From a virus: a DNA stretch of 60,352 nt. The position numbers and the translations under genes were made by a program. The stretch spans positions 1 to 60,352 of IMG/VR virus record IMGVR_UViG_3300044568_003480; one strand, written 5' to 3'. The notes under the pieces were generated by a model. The model saw nothing but the letters and a program-made list of their open reading frames with translations, did not search any database and had not been told where the DNA came from. This document shows positions 14,885 to 22,906 of this stretch, piece by piece (the stretch's first letter is position 1; the number at the start of each line of letters is the position of its first letter).

Positions 14885-15551
14885 CTTTTCTCCATTTTGG
14901 ATTTATCAAATCACTATCTTCAATAACCAAATGTATTTTTGAAGCAATGTTATCAGATAAATGAACAATATAATCTAAATAAGTTATTGGATAAGTTTCT
15001 GGTATCGGTGACCATGGACCAAGATGACATCTAACCAATCTGAGTATTGATTGAACGATGTCTTCTGATAAGAATAAAGTAGAAGATTCTGATTCACTAG
15101 CAAACTTCTTATCTTTTTCTTGGCAAAAAGAAATAAACTTTCCTACCGTATAAGGATGCATCGGATCATATCTACAGTCATCAGATTCGCCTTCATGCAC
15201 ACCCTTGCATACATCATGAAGAAGGCATGCAGCTATAACTATATCTTTCTCTTCCTGAGAAAGAGAATATGATTCGCTCATGTACGATGCTATTCTAACT
15301 ACTCTTTTAGTATGAAGAACATTACCGCCCTCGCCGTGCTCGTCTGAAGGATGATATTTGCCAGAAAAACTTGATGGGATTTTCCAAAATAAATCATTCC
15401 TAATTAATATAGATCTAACAAAAGATCTTATAGACTCATCAACAATAAGATTAATTTCAGCCAACAGAGTAGAAAGAACTTCATTCTCTTTCCCCATTGA
15501 AGAAGCGTTTTTCTCCTCTATAAGAATATCATCTAATATACTTTTACCCAT
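14862..15551 (-). CDS. HD-domain phosphohydrolase
   Basis: 229 aa. H-x24-30-HD is seen: HTKRVVRIASYM, then AACLLHDVCKGV, and a later His in DPMHPYTVGKF, then 'VRCHLGPWS'. HD enzymes hydrolyse phosphate esters of nucleotides; a dNTPase or (p)ppGpp-type substrate is possible. I start at M17 of the longer frame (15551), which places the ATG 8 nt inside the preceding gene's end (ATGGGTAA) with a suitable purine stretch. Confidence 0.8.
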   Translation of the reverse strand: MGKSILDDILIEEKNASSMGKENEVLSTLLAEINLIVDESIRSFVRSILIRNDLFWKIPSSFSGKYHPSDEHGEGGNVLHTKRVVRIASYMSESYSLSQEEKDIVIAACLLHDVCKGVHEGESDDCRYDPMHPYTVGKFISFCQEKDKKFASESESSTLFLSEDIVQSILRLVRCHLGPWSPIPETYPITYLDYIVHLSDNIASKIHLVIEDSDLINPKWRKDGSGTKN

Positions 15552-16335
15552 TTTTATCTTCTTTCTTCCAGTCATTCCAATTTGAACAAGGTTCATCAAA
15601 CGGACATTTTTTACAATAAGATATCAATCCTCTTTTAGGCACCAAGACTTCGGTCTCTAGCATTTTATTGCACCAGTAATCATAATACTGGAGATCTTCA
15701 TTCCTTATTTGAAATTCATTAAACCCTATATTTTGGCTCAACGGATCTATAAAACCAAACTTAGTGTTCACCATTCTTTCTGGGTGCCTATTATGGTAGG
15801 CCTTGTATAAGGTACAGAAATCTGTTCTATACAAATCCCTATTGCTAAACTTATAACCAAATATAAATTTAGTTACAAAATATTGTTTCTTATGAAAAAA
15901 TATAATGTCAAAACTGTCTTGTAAGTTTAACTTACCTATCGGCATGTTGTACTCTTCGCTTATAGCCACAGGTATATACGGAGATTCAGAATATGTTTCG
16001 TGGAACGCTAATAGAATTCCCGCTGCCTTAGAAGTTAAGCTAGCAGTATTTCCATAAGCGGTCTCGTGTTGCTCTGTCACAATATCATATGAGTTAGTAT
16101 TTTTGGGGAACCAAATCTTTTCCCATCTATTTAGTAGAGACGAATAAGACGGGATGATCCCCCCCTGCTTCTTAAAAAAGAAAAAATACATTATACTTTT
16201 AATAGTTGATTCAAACTTTTCTGTATGAATATCTCTTGCGTATATTTTTTCTGGCAACTTCTGTTGGTGCCTATAATCATATAGTCGTTCACATAGCTGA
16301 AAATCTTTTAAGGACTGCACTGTTACAAGTTCCAT
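15544..16335 (-). CDS. second Cas4/AddB-like protein, possibly catalytically degenerate
   Basis: 263 aa. It has the shape of the nuclease at 8421-9222: a Cys near the N-terminus (FQLCERLYDY), a central alpha/beta core and a C-terminal Cys group (YCKKCPFDEPC) able to hold Fe-S. At the place of 'G-x-I-D...D-x-K' it reads DSFDIIFFHKKQYFVTKF, without the D-x-K pair. It may be a structural or regulatory partner of the active nuclease, or use other residues. It lies between helicase and HD genes. AAAGGA lies before the ATG. Confidence 0.65.
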   Translation of the reverse strand: MELVTVQSLKDFQLCERLYDYRHQQKLPEKIYARDIHTEKFESTIKSIMYFFFFKKQGGIIPSYSSLLNRWEKIWFPKNTNSYDIVTEQHETAYGNTASLTSKAAGILLAFHETYSESPYIPVAISEEYNMPIGKLNLQDSFDIIFFHKKQYFVTKFIFGYKFSNRDLYRTDFCTLYKAYHNRHPERMVNTKFGFIDPLSQNIGFNEFQIRNEDLQYYDYWCNKMLETEVLVPKRGLISYCKKCPFDEPCSNWNDWKKEDKNG

Positions 16336-17798
16336 TAATGAAAATCCTTTCCACTTAATAAGTCGTCTAACAAAGACGATGAAGACGTATACGAGCTATC
16401 GGTAACTGGATCATAATCTTCGTAGGTTTTTTTATAATCAACATACTTGACCAAAGGTGGATCATATAAAAACGCTGAACCAGTGATTCTATTCTTGGGA
16501 ATCTGAAGCTGCATTATATTTTCGTCTTCGGTTTCATCGTTTGTTGCTAATCTTTTTTCTGTAATAAATATTGTTACTGCGCACTTTTGCTGGATCGCCA
16601 AGGAACCGCCAGTATCAGACTGCTGGACGACTTCACGTTTTTCTTTCATTCTATTTGAATTTTCCTGCGCTGTAATAATCAAAGCACAGTTCATATCTCT
16701 TGCAAGTTTTTCTAAACGAACCATCATTTCCTCAAACTCACCCCAACGTGGCTTGCCCTTACCCCCACCTTTAGTGAACATAGATTGGATTGTATCTATT
16801 ATAACTATGTCTGGCATGTTTATGTTCTGTCCGATTATATCTCTTAGCCAAAATTCTAAGTCCTCAAAATAAGGAGTATCCGGATCATGTCTAACCATAA
16901 GACGATCACCCCATTTAGCGAGTCTGGCCTTAAAGGTGTTCAGGTGCTTGTTCTTTTCTTCCTCTGACCACTTTGATGACTCTAAATAAACATTCTTTTC
17001 TATTATCTGCGTCATCAAGATTCTCTCCCAGTGACCAGTGGCTTCTTCGAAATTTACATACAAAACTCTATAACCGTTATCTAACCAGTTGTTCGCTAAG
17101 CACTTAACAAACGTGCTCTTACCTTTCCCCGATGCGGCGATGACCGCGTGCACAGCGCCCCTAAAGAAGCCGCCCTCATCCGTATACCCCATAGCTCTAT
17201 TAAGAGCTTTAAATTGAGTGGGCAAAAAGTTTGGTATGTCTAGTAGCGAATCCACTCTGCTAGCTATTTCGTCAGCAGTTGTTATTTTATCTAGTGGATT
17301 ATATCTTATTTGATTTTCTAATTCTCTTATTTCAGAAGTAAGAGTTTGAATTCTGGATATATCATCTTCAGTCTTTTGTCCTTTTTGGGATATTATAGAT
17401 TGAAGTTCCTGTAGATAGTTAATCTGTTTTCTTTTATTAGCTTTATATTTTACTAATTCAGAAACAGATTCTTCCGTTGATAATTCAGCAGACATCAACA
17501 GATCAATCATAACACCCACTCCAGTGTTACCACCAAGAGCTTCGTGTATATCTGTTTCCGTTTGTAGCCAAGACTTAAATGCTATTGGGTCAACAATATC
17601 AAGCTGTGTAGCGTTCTCGAAAGCCAGAAGAGCCTTATAAAATTCATTTATTCCTTTTTCCCCATGAATGGAACCAACAATTTCTTCTGGAAGATTTTCT
17701 TTAAAGTAATTAATCGCTCCATTTTTTCTAAAAGACAAAGCAAAAATCTGGTACTCCAGTGGAATGTTATCTTCTACCTTTTCATTTGCCTGTGTCAT
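16335..17798 (-). CDS. DnaB-type replicative helicase
   Basis: 487 aa. An N-terminal helical domain (1-~180), then a RecA-type ATPase: Walker A AASGKGKST (~220), an acidic 'VNFEEAT' (DnaB motif H1a), Walker B VIIDTIQS (~330), and 'ITAQENSNRMKEKREV' plus 'SLAIQQKCAVTIFI' at the end. It unwinds DNA ahead of the DnaE-type polymerase as a hexamer. The gene overlaps the preceding nuclease-like gene by 4 nt (ATGA) and abuts the Cas4-like gene. Confidence 0.92.
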   Translation of the reverse strand: MTQANEKVEDNIPLEYQIFALSFRKNGAINYFKENLPEEIVGSIHGEKGINEFYKALLAFENATQLDIVDPIAFKSWLQTETDIHEALGGNTGVGVMIDLLMSAELSTEESVSELVKYKANKRKQINYLQELQSIISQKGQKTEDDISRIQTLTSEIRELENQIRYNPLDKITTADEIASRVDSLLDIPNFLPTQFKALNRAMGYTDEGGFFRGAVHAVIAASGKGKSTFVKCLANNWLDNGYRVLYVNFEEATGHWERILMTQIIEKNVYLESSKWSEEEKNKHLNTFKARLAKWGDRLMVRHDPDTPYFEDLEFWLRDIIGQNINMPDIVIIDTIQSMFTKGGGKGKPRWGEFEEMMVRLEKLARDMNCALIITAQENSNRMKEKREVVQQSDTGGSLAIQQKCAVTIFITEKRLATNDETEDENIMQLQIPKNRITGSAFLYDPPLVKYVDYKKTYEDYDPVTDSSYTSSSSLLDDLLSGKDFH

Positions 17799-18433
17799 TG
17801 TTTCTTTTTCTCTTTTATGGATCGGTAAATCTTTTTTTTGTACTCCGAATTTTTCTTTTTAATACTTCTGTAAGCTTCGGAGGACGCCACAGTATTCTTC
17901 TTCTTTTCTTTAGGCTTATAGGGATTTGACCTAATGGCCTCAAGCAATCTGTCGAATACTGCTTGCTCTGTTAAGCTATCATTATAGCGGAAGACAATCA
18001 ATGCCACACCATTATCTACACACCACTGTTCTTTTTTTTCATCTCTCTTAATAGCTTCTTCAAAATCATACTTAGATTCAAAAAATCTACTCGTATAATA
18101 ATAATGCTGTCTTCCATGGAACTCTGCGGCTATCTCATACTTAGGGCAATAAACATCTAACTTTAACTTATCACCTATATGATATTCGTTTATAATCTTT
18201 TCCCCTGGAAGGAGTTTTTGCATTGCTGCAGTTAGTGCAGTTTGGCCTCTAGACATTTTTTTTCTACTGTCCTTTAACCATGTCAAGCCAATAGAATTAA
18301 TTTTCTTATTTACTTGTGGTATAGTCCAGCCTAATTCTTTCGCTATTTCAGAAATAGATAAAGAGGTTTCCAACAATAGATCTTTTAGAAAATCAATATC
18401 GTCCTGATCTTTATCTATTTTTTTTCCATGCAT
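17795..18433 (-). CDS. HTH plus DUF559/VSR-like nuclease
   Basis: 212 aa. A helix-turn-helix (SISEIAKELGWTIPQVNKKI, residues ~30-50) precedes a PD-(D/E)XK-like core: LKLDVYCPKYEIAAEFHG, then 'DEKKEQWCVDNGVALIVFRY', the common form of DUF559/VSR proteins. The tail is very Lys-rich. It may be a DNA-nicking or recombination enzyme. It overlaps the helicase start, so it is made with the replisome. A homing function is possible, but there is no intron. Confidence 0.75.
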   Translation of the reverse strand: MHGKKIDKDQDDIDFLKDLLLETSLSISEIAKELGWTIPQVNKKINSIGLTWLKDSRKKMSRGQTALTAAMQKLLPGEKIINEYHIGDKLKLDVYCPKYEIAAEFHGRQHYYYTSRFFESKYDFEEAIKRDEKKEQWCVDNGVALIVFRYNDSLTEQAVFDRLLEAIRSNPYKPKEKKKNTVASSEAYRSIKKKNSEYKKKIYRSIKEKKKQ

Positions 18434-18434
18434 T

Positions 18435-19064
18435 TCACTCAGCCGTGTTATATGTTTTTGAATAACTAATAGTTTTACCCAAATCTATAATCGACATGTT
18501 TAGTTTGTTCCAAATTGAATTCGACAGAGCTAACCCCAAAGAAGAGCAATCTAAAATACAATAATCTATCTTTCCTTCTAGGGCAGCAATTTTTTGAAAC
18601 GTATCTTCTAATCTAGAAAAGTAATTATTAAAAGGAACGCTAATTACATTAGTTTTAAATCCCATAAATTTATATATAGTTTTTTTATCATGAAAAGATA
18701 CAACCGCAGTATTGGTGTTCTTAATATAAAAATTAAAAATTGAGTTATATACTTCTCTATTATTTTCGTAGTAGTACTCAAAAAGATTAGGGCTATAGAA
18801 CTTGCCGTCATCAACTAAACCAATGCCCGAATGCTTTGAGGCAACTACTTCTTCAACAAGTGATTCTGGTATGCTCTTTATGATTCTGTTATCAGAAAGA
18901 TTAATCGATCTAATAATCTCTTTATTAAAACGAGAAGGTGTACCATCCGCATTTTTCTTGCTTAAAGAAACTATTGAAGACTTTGCTATATTTAAGAAGG
19001 CAAACTTTTCCTTTGAGTTCATCAACTTGGTTAATTCTATTGAAGCTTGTATTTGATTTTTCAT
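18435..19064 (-). CDS. hypothetical protein, possibly GT-D-like glycosyltransferase
   Basis: 209 aa, no sure family. The order 'IGLVDDGKF...YSPNLFEYY', 'VSFHDKKTIYKFMGFKTNVISVP', 'ILDCSSLGLALSNSIWNKLN', 'IIDLGKTI' resembles DUF1792 (GT-D) enzymes, which end in a similar 'aiDiG' strand, but the usual acidic 'GDGE' part is only loosely seen. The neighbours downstream are glycosyltransferases, which supports the reading weakly. AAGGAG lies before the ATG. Confidence 0.6.
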   Translation of the reverse strand: MKNQIQASIELTKLMNSKEKFAFLNIAKSSIVSLSKKNADGTPSRFNKEIIRSINLSDNRIIKSIPESLVEEVVASKHSGIGLVDDGKFYSPNLFEYYYENNREVYNSIFNFYIKNTNTAVVSFHDKKTIYKFMGFKTNVISVPFNNYFSRLEDTFQKIAALEGKIDYCILDCSSLGLALSNSIWNKLNMSIIDLGKTISYSKTYNTAE

Positions 19065-19073
19065 TTGTACTCC

Positions 19074-19787
19074 TTAAATCCCAAAGTTTCCCCAGTTAAT
19101 TAAAACTGGATTTGGGTCTACGATTGAATTAATATGGTTTAACGCGTGGAACTCTCCACCATCTATTGTTGAATATCTTTCATACTTTGATTGCTTGTCT
19201 TCATCTTTTATGTAACCTAAATGCTGCATGATTAGGTTTGAGTTAACAAAGTAATTTCTTTGATTTATTAGATCTGTAACATATGTTGGTTCAGACCCAC
19301 AAGCTAGTGCTCTATCTCTAAAAGTAGCACCGGACATAAATCTAAATATTCTGCTACTGTTGTTGGGCGCCCAAAGCTTATCAACTCTATACTGAGTATC
19401 ATTCCACATATGATAAAACCTAACATTAACTACATCTTTTTCTGATGAATTTAAAATTTGTCTAACATCAGTTTTAGTTATATCAGAAGAATCATATAGC
19501 ATCTCGTCGCAGTCAATGGCGATAATCCAATCACCTTCTGTAGCATGGTTTTCAAGATTTAACCAAGCATATCTGCGCAGTCTTCCTTCGTGCGTAGTGA
19601 ACATGGGCTTAGGCGTCTTATATACATTGGCATATTTAGACGCTACCTCTACAGTATCATCGTCAGAGCAGTCGTCCGTAAAAACAATTTCGTCTACTTG
19701 GCTCTTCAATCTTTCCAGTACTGCTGGAAGATACTTATTGGCTTCATTTCGGCCCACCATTTGGGCTATTATCTTTGGTTGTGACAT
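19074..19787 (-). CDS. family 2 glycosyltransferase
   Basis: 237 aa. A GT-A fold start (KIIAQMVGRNEANKYLPAVL), an acidic strand (VFTDDCSDDDT) and the D92-x-D94 motif (AIDCDEM) that binds the sugar-nucleotide with metal. A later 'RDRALACGSEPTYV' may be acceptor binding. It transfers a sugar to a target unknown: phage DNA, a virion protein or host wall. It lies downstream of a terminator, so it may have a separate promoter or read-through. Confidence 0.85.
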   Translation of the reverse strand: MSQPKIIAQMVGRNEANKYLPAVLERLKSQVDEIVFTDDCSDDDTVEVASKYANVYKTPKPMFTTHEGRLRRYAWLNLENHATEGDWIIAIDCDEMLYDSSDITKTDVRQILNSSEKDVVNVRFYHMWNDTQYRVDKLWAPNNSSRIFRFMSGATFRDRALACGSEPTYVTDLINQRNYFVNSNLIMQHLGYIKDEDKQSKYERYSTIDGGEFHALNHINSIVDPNPVLINWGNFGI

Positions 19788-19811
19788 TTCTACTCACTTG
19801 TATAAGAAGAA

Positions 19812-19842
19812 GAACAACGGCAGGGAGGGCCTGCCGTTGTTC
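19812..19842 (-). terminator. intrinsic terminator of the 64-aa gene
   Basis: A perfect 13-bp stem (GAACAACGGCAGG / CCTGCCGTTGTTC) with a 5-base loop, then TTCTTCTTCTTA on the minus strand. It lies between the 64-aa gene and the GT2 gene. Confidence 0.8.
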
Positions 19843-19861
19843 AAATGGATAAAACTATTTA

Positions 19862-20056
19862 TTAACCCTCTAATTGTTCGCGAGCTTTTACTGCTGTAAT
19901 TCTTTCAACATCAACATCCTTGAAAAGAAGCTCTCCGGATACTCCAGATACTGTTCTACGATTACCGCTAGCAATCTTCTCTGCCTCTGTCATGTTTGAG
20001 GCTTTAACAATTGATGTGGTTGTAACTGTAAAATACTTAAATTTATTTTCAGCCAT
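19862..20056 (-). CDS. small single-domain protein, 64 aa, own transcription unit
   Basis: MAENKFKYFTVTTTSIVKAS, then MTEAEKIASGNRRTVSGVSG and 'FKDVDVERITAVKAREQLE'. The same pattern begins the phosphoesterase at 48530-49780 (xxFVVTNKHIVRAPNIAQAK...): 'T-x-T-x-x-x-I-V-x-A-x-N-x-x-x-A-x-x-x-x-x-G', then 'G-x-S-x-x', then 'V-E-x-I'. So it is a free form of that domain. It has its own strong promoter and terminator, so it is probably abundant. I chose the ATG at 20056, which has AAAGGA upstream, over the longer 20086 start, whose upstream has no ribosome site. Function unknown. Confidence 0.8.
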   Translation of the reverse strand: MAENKFKYFTVTTTSIVKASNMTEAEKIASGNRRTVSGVSGELLFKDVDVERITAVKAREQLEG

Positions 20057-20102
20057 TGTATTCCTTTTTTTAGTGGCATTTGCCATTTAATGTAACAAAA
20101 TT

Positions 20103-20131
20103 AGTATATCACTTTTAACCCAAAAGTGCAA
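20103..20131 (-). promoter_or_regulatory. sigma70-type promoter with palindrome in the spacer
   Basis: TTGCAC (20126-20131 complement) and TATACT (20103-20108 complement) are 17 bases apart. The spacer and box edges hold an inverted repeat CACTTTT-N5-AAAAGTG (20110-20128), which could be an operator for a repressor. Confidence 0.75.
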
Positions 20132-20135
20132 CCTA

Positions 20136-21131
20136 TTATTTCCCCGGGGCCGTTCTTTTTTCGGACTTCAATAAAGCGCCGTTGTTTGTCAACTTTCTAT
20201 AATCCAAACCAGATCGATTAACAAATTCATCATATGAGCGTTTATCTGGAGCTCCAAGAAAACCAAATTTAATTCCTAAAAAATAATCATAAAATTCATG
20301 AGGCTCTCGATATCTCTTCCAAGCTTTTTCTTTGAAAAAATTTTCAGTCTCCATAACAAATCTTAAATCTTTAGGATATTTTTTTTCATCAAAACCATCA
20401 ATGGGATTTTTCCCCATACTAGCAACAGGGACAAAGTCACTAGAAAAGATTCTATACCCTCTAGTAACAGATCTAAATGCCGTTAACTCCTGATCAAATT
20501 CATATATAAGGTTTGGGGGGTATGATACTTCATACAAAAAATTGCTTGTTGTAAACATATAACCACCCATGTGTGAATAATGTTCTAAAAATATATCTAA
20601 AACTCTTTTTTCATTTTCTCTAGAAAAATCAGGCTGTGTGTCCAACTGACTGGTCACCCTAAGTGGTTGGCTTTTCGCCGGAACAAATGTTGATGTAAAT
20701 TTTTCATAGGCATCGGGGTCTTGATATATCCCCGCATGCAACGGTGCCGCGCACTGTGACAACATAGGCTTATCAACTATAGTAGATAACTTTGAATAAT
20801 AGCCGATTAAAAGCGTATCCCAATTAGGACAAAAAACTGTGTGAGCGTCTACCTGTAAAAAATATTTTTCTCCACAAAACATTTTTGCAGCTGACAACCT
20901 AGCGTAACTAACCCCCAAGGGGTACTCATGCCATGCATTAATTACTTTTACATTTTTATATTTAGAAAAATCTTCGAATTCAAACTCTGGACTTTTTTGG
21001 TTAAAAATGCCGACGTAAATATTTTCTGGGAACTCAGCTTTTGCATAAAGGTTTTCTATTGTATGTAATATATATCTTTCATTATACGCTGGAATGCCAA
21101 CAAATATATTTTCATTTCCAAAATCAATCAC
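20136..21131 (-). CDS. GT60-like (Skp1-type) GlcNAc-transferase
   Basis: 331 aa. Similar in order to Pfam PF11397 (polypeptide alpha-N-acetylglucosaminyltransferase): IFVGIPAYNERYILHTIENL, 'YVGIFNQKSPEF', YARLSAAKMFCGEKYFLQVD then AHTVFCPNWD (D-x-H metal site), and 'EFDQELTAFRSVTRGY'. In Dictyostelium the enzyme adds GlcNAc to hydroxyproline of Skp1; others act on Thr. Here the target could be a phage protein. A prolyl-hydroxylase-like gene lies 0.4 kb upstream in the same unit. GTG start at 21131 with AAGGAG. Confidence 0.78.
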   Translation of the reverse strand: MIDFGNENIFVGIPAYNERYILHTIENLYAKAEFPENIYVGIFNQKSPEFEFEDFSKYKNVKVINAWHEYPLGVSYARLSAAKMFCGEKYFLQVDAHTVFCPNWDTLLIGYYSKLSTIVDKPMLSQCAAPLHAGIYQDPDAYEKFTSTFVPAKSQPLRVTSQLDTQPDFSRENEKRVLDIFLEHYSHMGGYMFTTSNFLYEVSYPPNLIYEFDQELTAFRSVTRGYRIFSSDFVPVASMGKNPIDGFDEKKYPKDLRFVMETENFFKEKAWKRYREPHEFYDYFLGIKFGFLGAPDKRSYDEFVNRSGLDYRKLTNNGALLKSEKRTAPGK

Positions 21132-21542
21132 TTACTTCTCCTTAGGGTAAGTTTTAGCTATGTATTCTACTGCTTCTTCTAAAGAAGTAACTAACTTTGT
21201 TGACAAAAAATTAAGATAAACTCTTGATCTATAAGATTCATCAGCAAAAACGATAACTGGTTGATTGTTTAAATGTGCCCAAGTTATTTCAAAATCTGTA
21301 CCTATATAAGCTCTATTGGGTATTGTGTATTCAACTAAGAGTATGTCACAACTTTTTTGCAAAAACATATTCTTATCTACTATCTCTTTTGGTTCGCAGT
21401 CCGTTTCTTCCAAGGCGTAGTCCATCGGATTAACAGCTTCAAAACCTCTATCGGCTAATAATTCCACGGCTTTATTTCTCCAGCCGTGTGCAAATATCCC
21501 AACCCCTTCTATCGCGCCCGACAAAAATACCTTAGTTTGCAT
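21132..21542 (-). CDS. nucleoside 2-deoxyribosyltransferase-like protein
   Basis: 136 aa. It opens with VFLSGAIEGV and has GTDFEITWAHL (the catalytic-Glu-type motif of the fold) and 'DILLVEYTIPNRAYIG'. Family members exchange the base on a deoxyribose or hydrolyse nucleotides. It lies between the oxygenase and the GT60-like gene, and may supply or remove nucleotides, as in other phages with ThyX and RNR. AAGGAAA precedes the start. Confidence 0.75.
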   Translation of the reverse strand: MQTKVFLSGAIEGVGIFAHGWRNKAVELLADRGFEAVNPMDYALEETDCEPKEIVDKNMFLQKSCDILLVEYTIPNRAYIGTDFEITWAHLNNQPVIVFADESYRSRVYLNFLSTKLVTSLEEAVEYIAKTYPKEK

Positions 21543-22092
21543 TTTCTATTTCCTTAAAAAAAGTTGCTGAGATTATTTTTTGACCATCTACTATTTCCTC
21601 TGACCTATGCATTAGATGCGAAGGTAGCAATACTACAGAATTTTCTTTTGGATTTACCCCTATATTTTTTTCTGGAAAAAAAAGTCTACCACCTTTATAA
21701 TTTTCATTTATATAATAAACAGATGAATAAAAATAATATTCATCGCTTGAATATACTCTATCTTGATGATCTGGCATTGATCCACCGATTGGGTAACGGC
21801 CTATTACGCCAACATTTTCTGTGTTTTTCCATTGGCTTATAAGTTTCTTATTTAAAAATAATTCAATTTTTGATTGAATCAAAGAATTTAATTCTAATAT
21901 TAGATTAGATAACGGAGATATATTTTTAATTAAAAAATAACCAGACTTATCTTTAATGTCATAAGGTATTTCTTTATTTTCATCATCTAAGAAAGCAACC
22001 TTGTCACACTCTATCTCTACTTCTTTTTTTAATTGTTTATGTAAAGGAAAAAAATCTTCAAGGTAATAAATACCGTCACCCAAGTGCTGCAT
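21532..22092 (-). CDS. 2OG-Fe(II) oxygenase, prolyl-4-hydroxylase-like (second copy)
   Basis: 186 aa. H109-x-D111 (MPDHQDR) and H162 bind Fe; 'NYKGGRLFFPEKN...NPKENSVVLLPS' is the P4H-type core; K172 takes the place of the usual Arg for 2-oxoglutarate (DGQKIISATFF). It overlaps a downstream deoxyribosyltransferase-like gene by 11 nt and the MSMEG_6728-like gene at the other end. With the GT60-like gene 0.4 kb downstream it could make hydroxyproline for glycosylation (inference). Confidence 0.82.
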   Translation of the reverse strand: MQHLGDGIYYLEDFFPLHKQLKKEVEIECDKVAFLDDENKEIPYDIKDKSGYFLIKNISPLSNLILELNSLIQSKIELFLNKKLISQWKNTENVGVIGRYPIGGSMPDHQDRVYSSDEYYFYSSVYYINENYKGGRLFFPEKNIGVNPKENSVVLLPSHLMHRSEEIVDGQKIISATFFKEIENAN

Positions 22093-22504
22093 TGTACTTC
22101 TCCGTTGGCCAATAATACTCTAGTGTTGGATCTTCATCAAAATATTGAGAATAGTATCCATAATCTTTACGCAATAAATTAGATCTGTGAGAACGATGAA
22201 ATTCTTCTAGACCAAACCACGGTGGCATCACCACTGAATTAGGATTCACTTCTTCATATTGCATTGTATTTTTATAACCTCTGTCTATCCATTCTTGAAT
22301 AGTGTAATTTTGATACAGCTGCAAAGCCGGCTCGTACCCAGCCCACATTAGTGTGACTGGATGATTACGCCATCCCTTTGTAGGGGTCCTATCAAGCAAA
22401 ATGTTCAAGACTTGGAAAGTTTCTACTCGTTGCTTTCCAAGTCTACGGTAATCTAATACCCGAACTGATTCCTTAAGATCTGGATATGGTAAGAATGTTT
22501 GCAT
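22076..22504 (-). CDS. MSMEG_6728 family protein (pyrimidine-dimer-glycosylase-like)
   Basis: 142 aa. MQTFLPYPDLKESVRVLDYR then RLGKQRVETFQVLN and GWRNHPVTLMWAGYEPAL are the signatures of a family common in actinobacteria and their phages, distantly like T4 endonuclease V group proteins. It may repair UV-damaged DNA. Codon 15 is the single CGG (22460-22462) in the window read as ordinary Arg: the base after is G, and a +1 shift would reach a stop within three codons. Confidence 0.82.
   Translation of the reverse strand: MQTFLPYPDLKESVRVLDYRRLGKQRVETFQVLNILLDRTPTKGWRNHPVTLMWAGYEPALQLYQNYTIQEWIDRGYKNTMQYEEVNPNSVVMPPWFGLEEFHRSHRSNLLRKDYGYYSQYFDEDPTLEYYWPTEKYNAALG
22460..22462 (-). other. in-frame CGG read as Arg
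   Basis: GTT CGG GTA in the MSMEG_6728-like gene. Skipping C gives GGG TAT TAG, a stop. The base after CGG is G, while the four shift sites have A or C. Confidence 0.8.
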
Positions 22505-22905
22505 TACGCCTTCTTAAATTCCTGAAAAGTTTTATCGCCTACGCCAAAATATTCTCTAGCTAAACCAGCTTTAACAATTTCAGTGTTAAGACATTCACCA
22601 GCTTCATTCCATACTCTAGCAAGAATTCTTCCATACTTTTCATTCTTGTCAAGAATTGTTTCTATCTTTACTTTATTATTAGCTTTTTTGATCCATTGAT
22701 CGGTAAACTCTTTCGCAGCGAGTCCCATCTTCTTTTCTTCCAAATTTGTGGTGCGGCTTTCTGGTGTGTTAACGCCATACAGTCTAACGCTCTTTGGCCC
22801 AATGTGGACTTCAAAACCAAGATCTATATTAATCTTGAACGTATCTCCATCAACTATTTTAACCACTTCTGCATTGTAAAGGTAAACATTGAACTTATCT
22901 GACAT
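22504..22905 (-). CDS. thermonuclease (SNase) family nuclease
   Basis: 133 aa. VKIVDGDTFKINID with D19, D21; VRLYGVNTPE (R41, E49) and YGRILARVW (R93) match the catalytic Arg/Glu/Arg of staphylococcal nuclease. No signal peptide is seen, so it works inside the cell, possibly in host DNA degradation. The ATG overlaps nothing; the stop overlaps the next start (TAATG). Confidence 0.88.
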   Translation of the reverse strand: MSDKFNVYLYNAEVVKIVDGDTFKINIDLGFEVHIGPKSVRLYGVNTPESRTTNLEEKKMGLAAKEFTDQWIKKANNKVKIETILDKNEKYGRILARVWNEAGECLNTEIVKAGLAREYFGVGDKTFQEFKKA

Positions 22906-22906
22906 A

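Noticed and set aside
17795-18433. Homing endonuclease as mobile element
   Set aside because: It is within the replisome unit with 4-nt overlap and no intron or interrupted gene, so a resident replication-associated nuclease is preferred.
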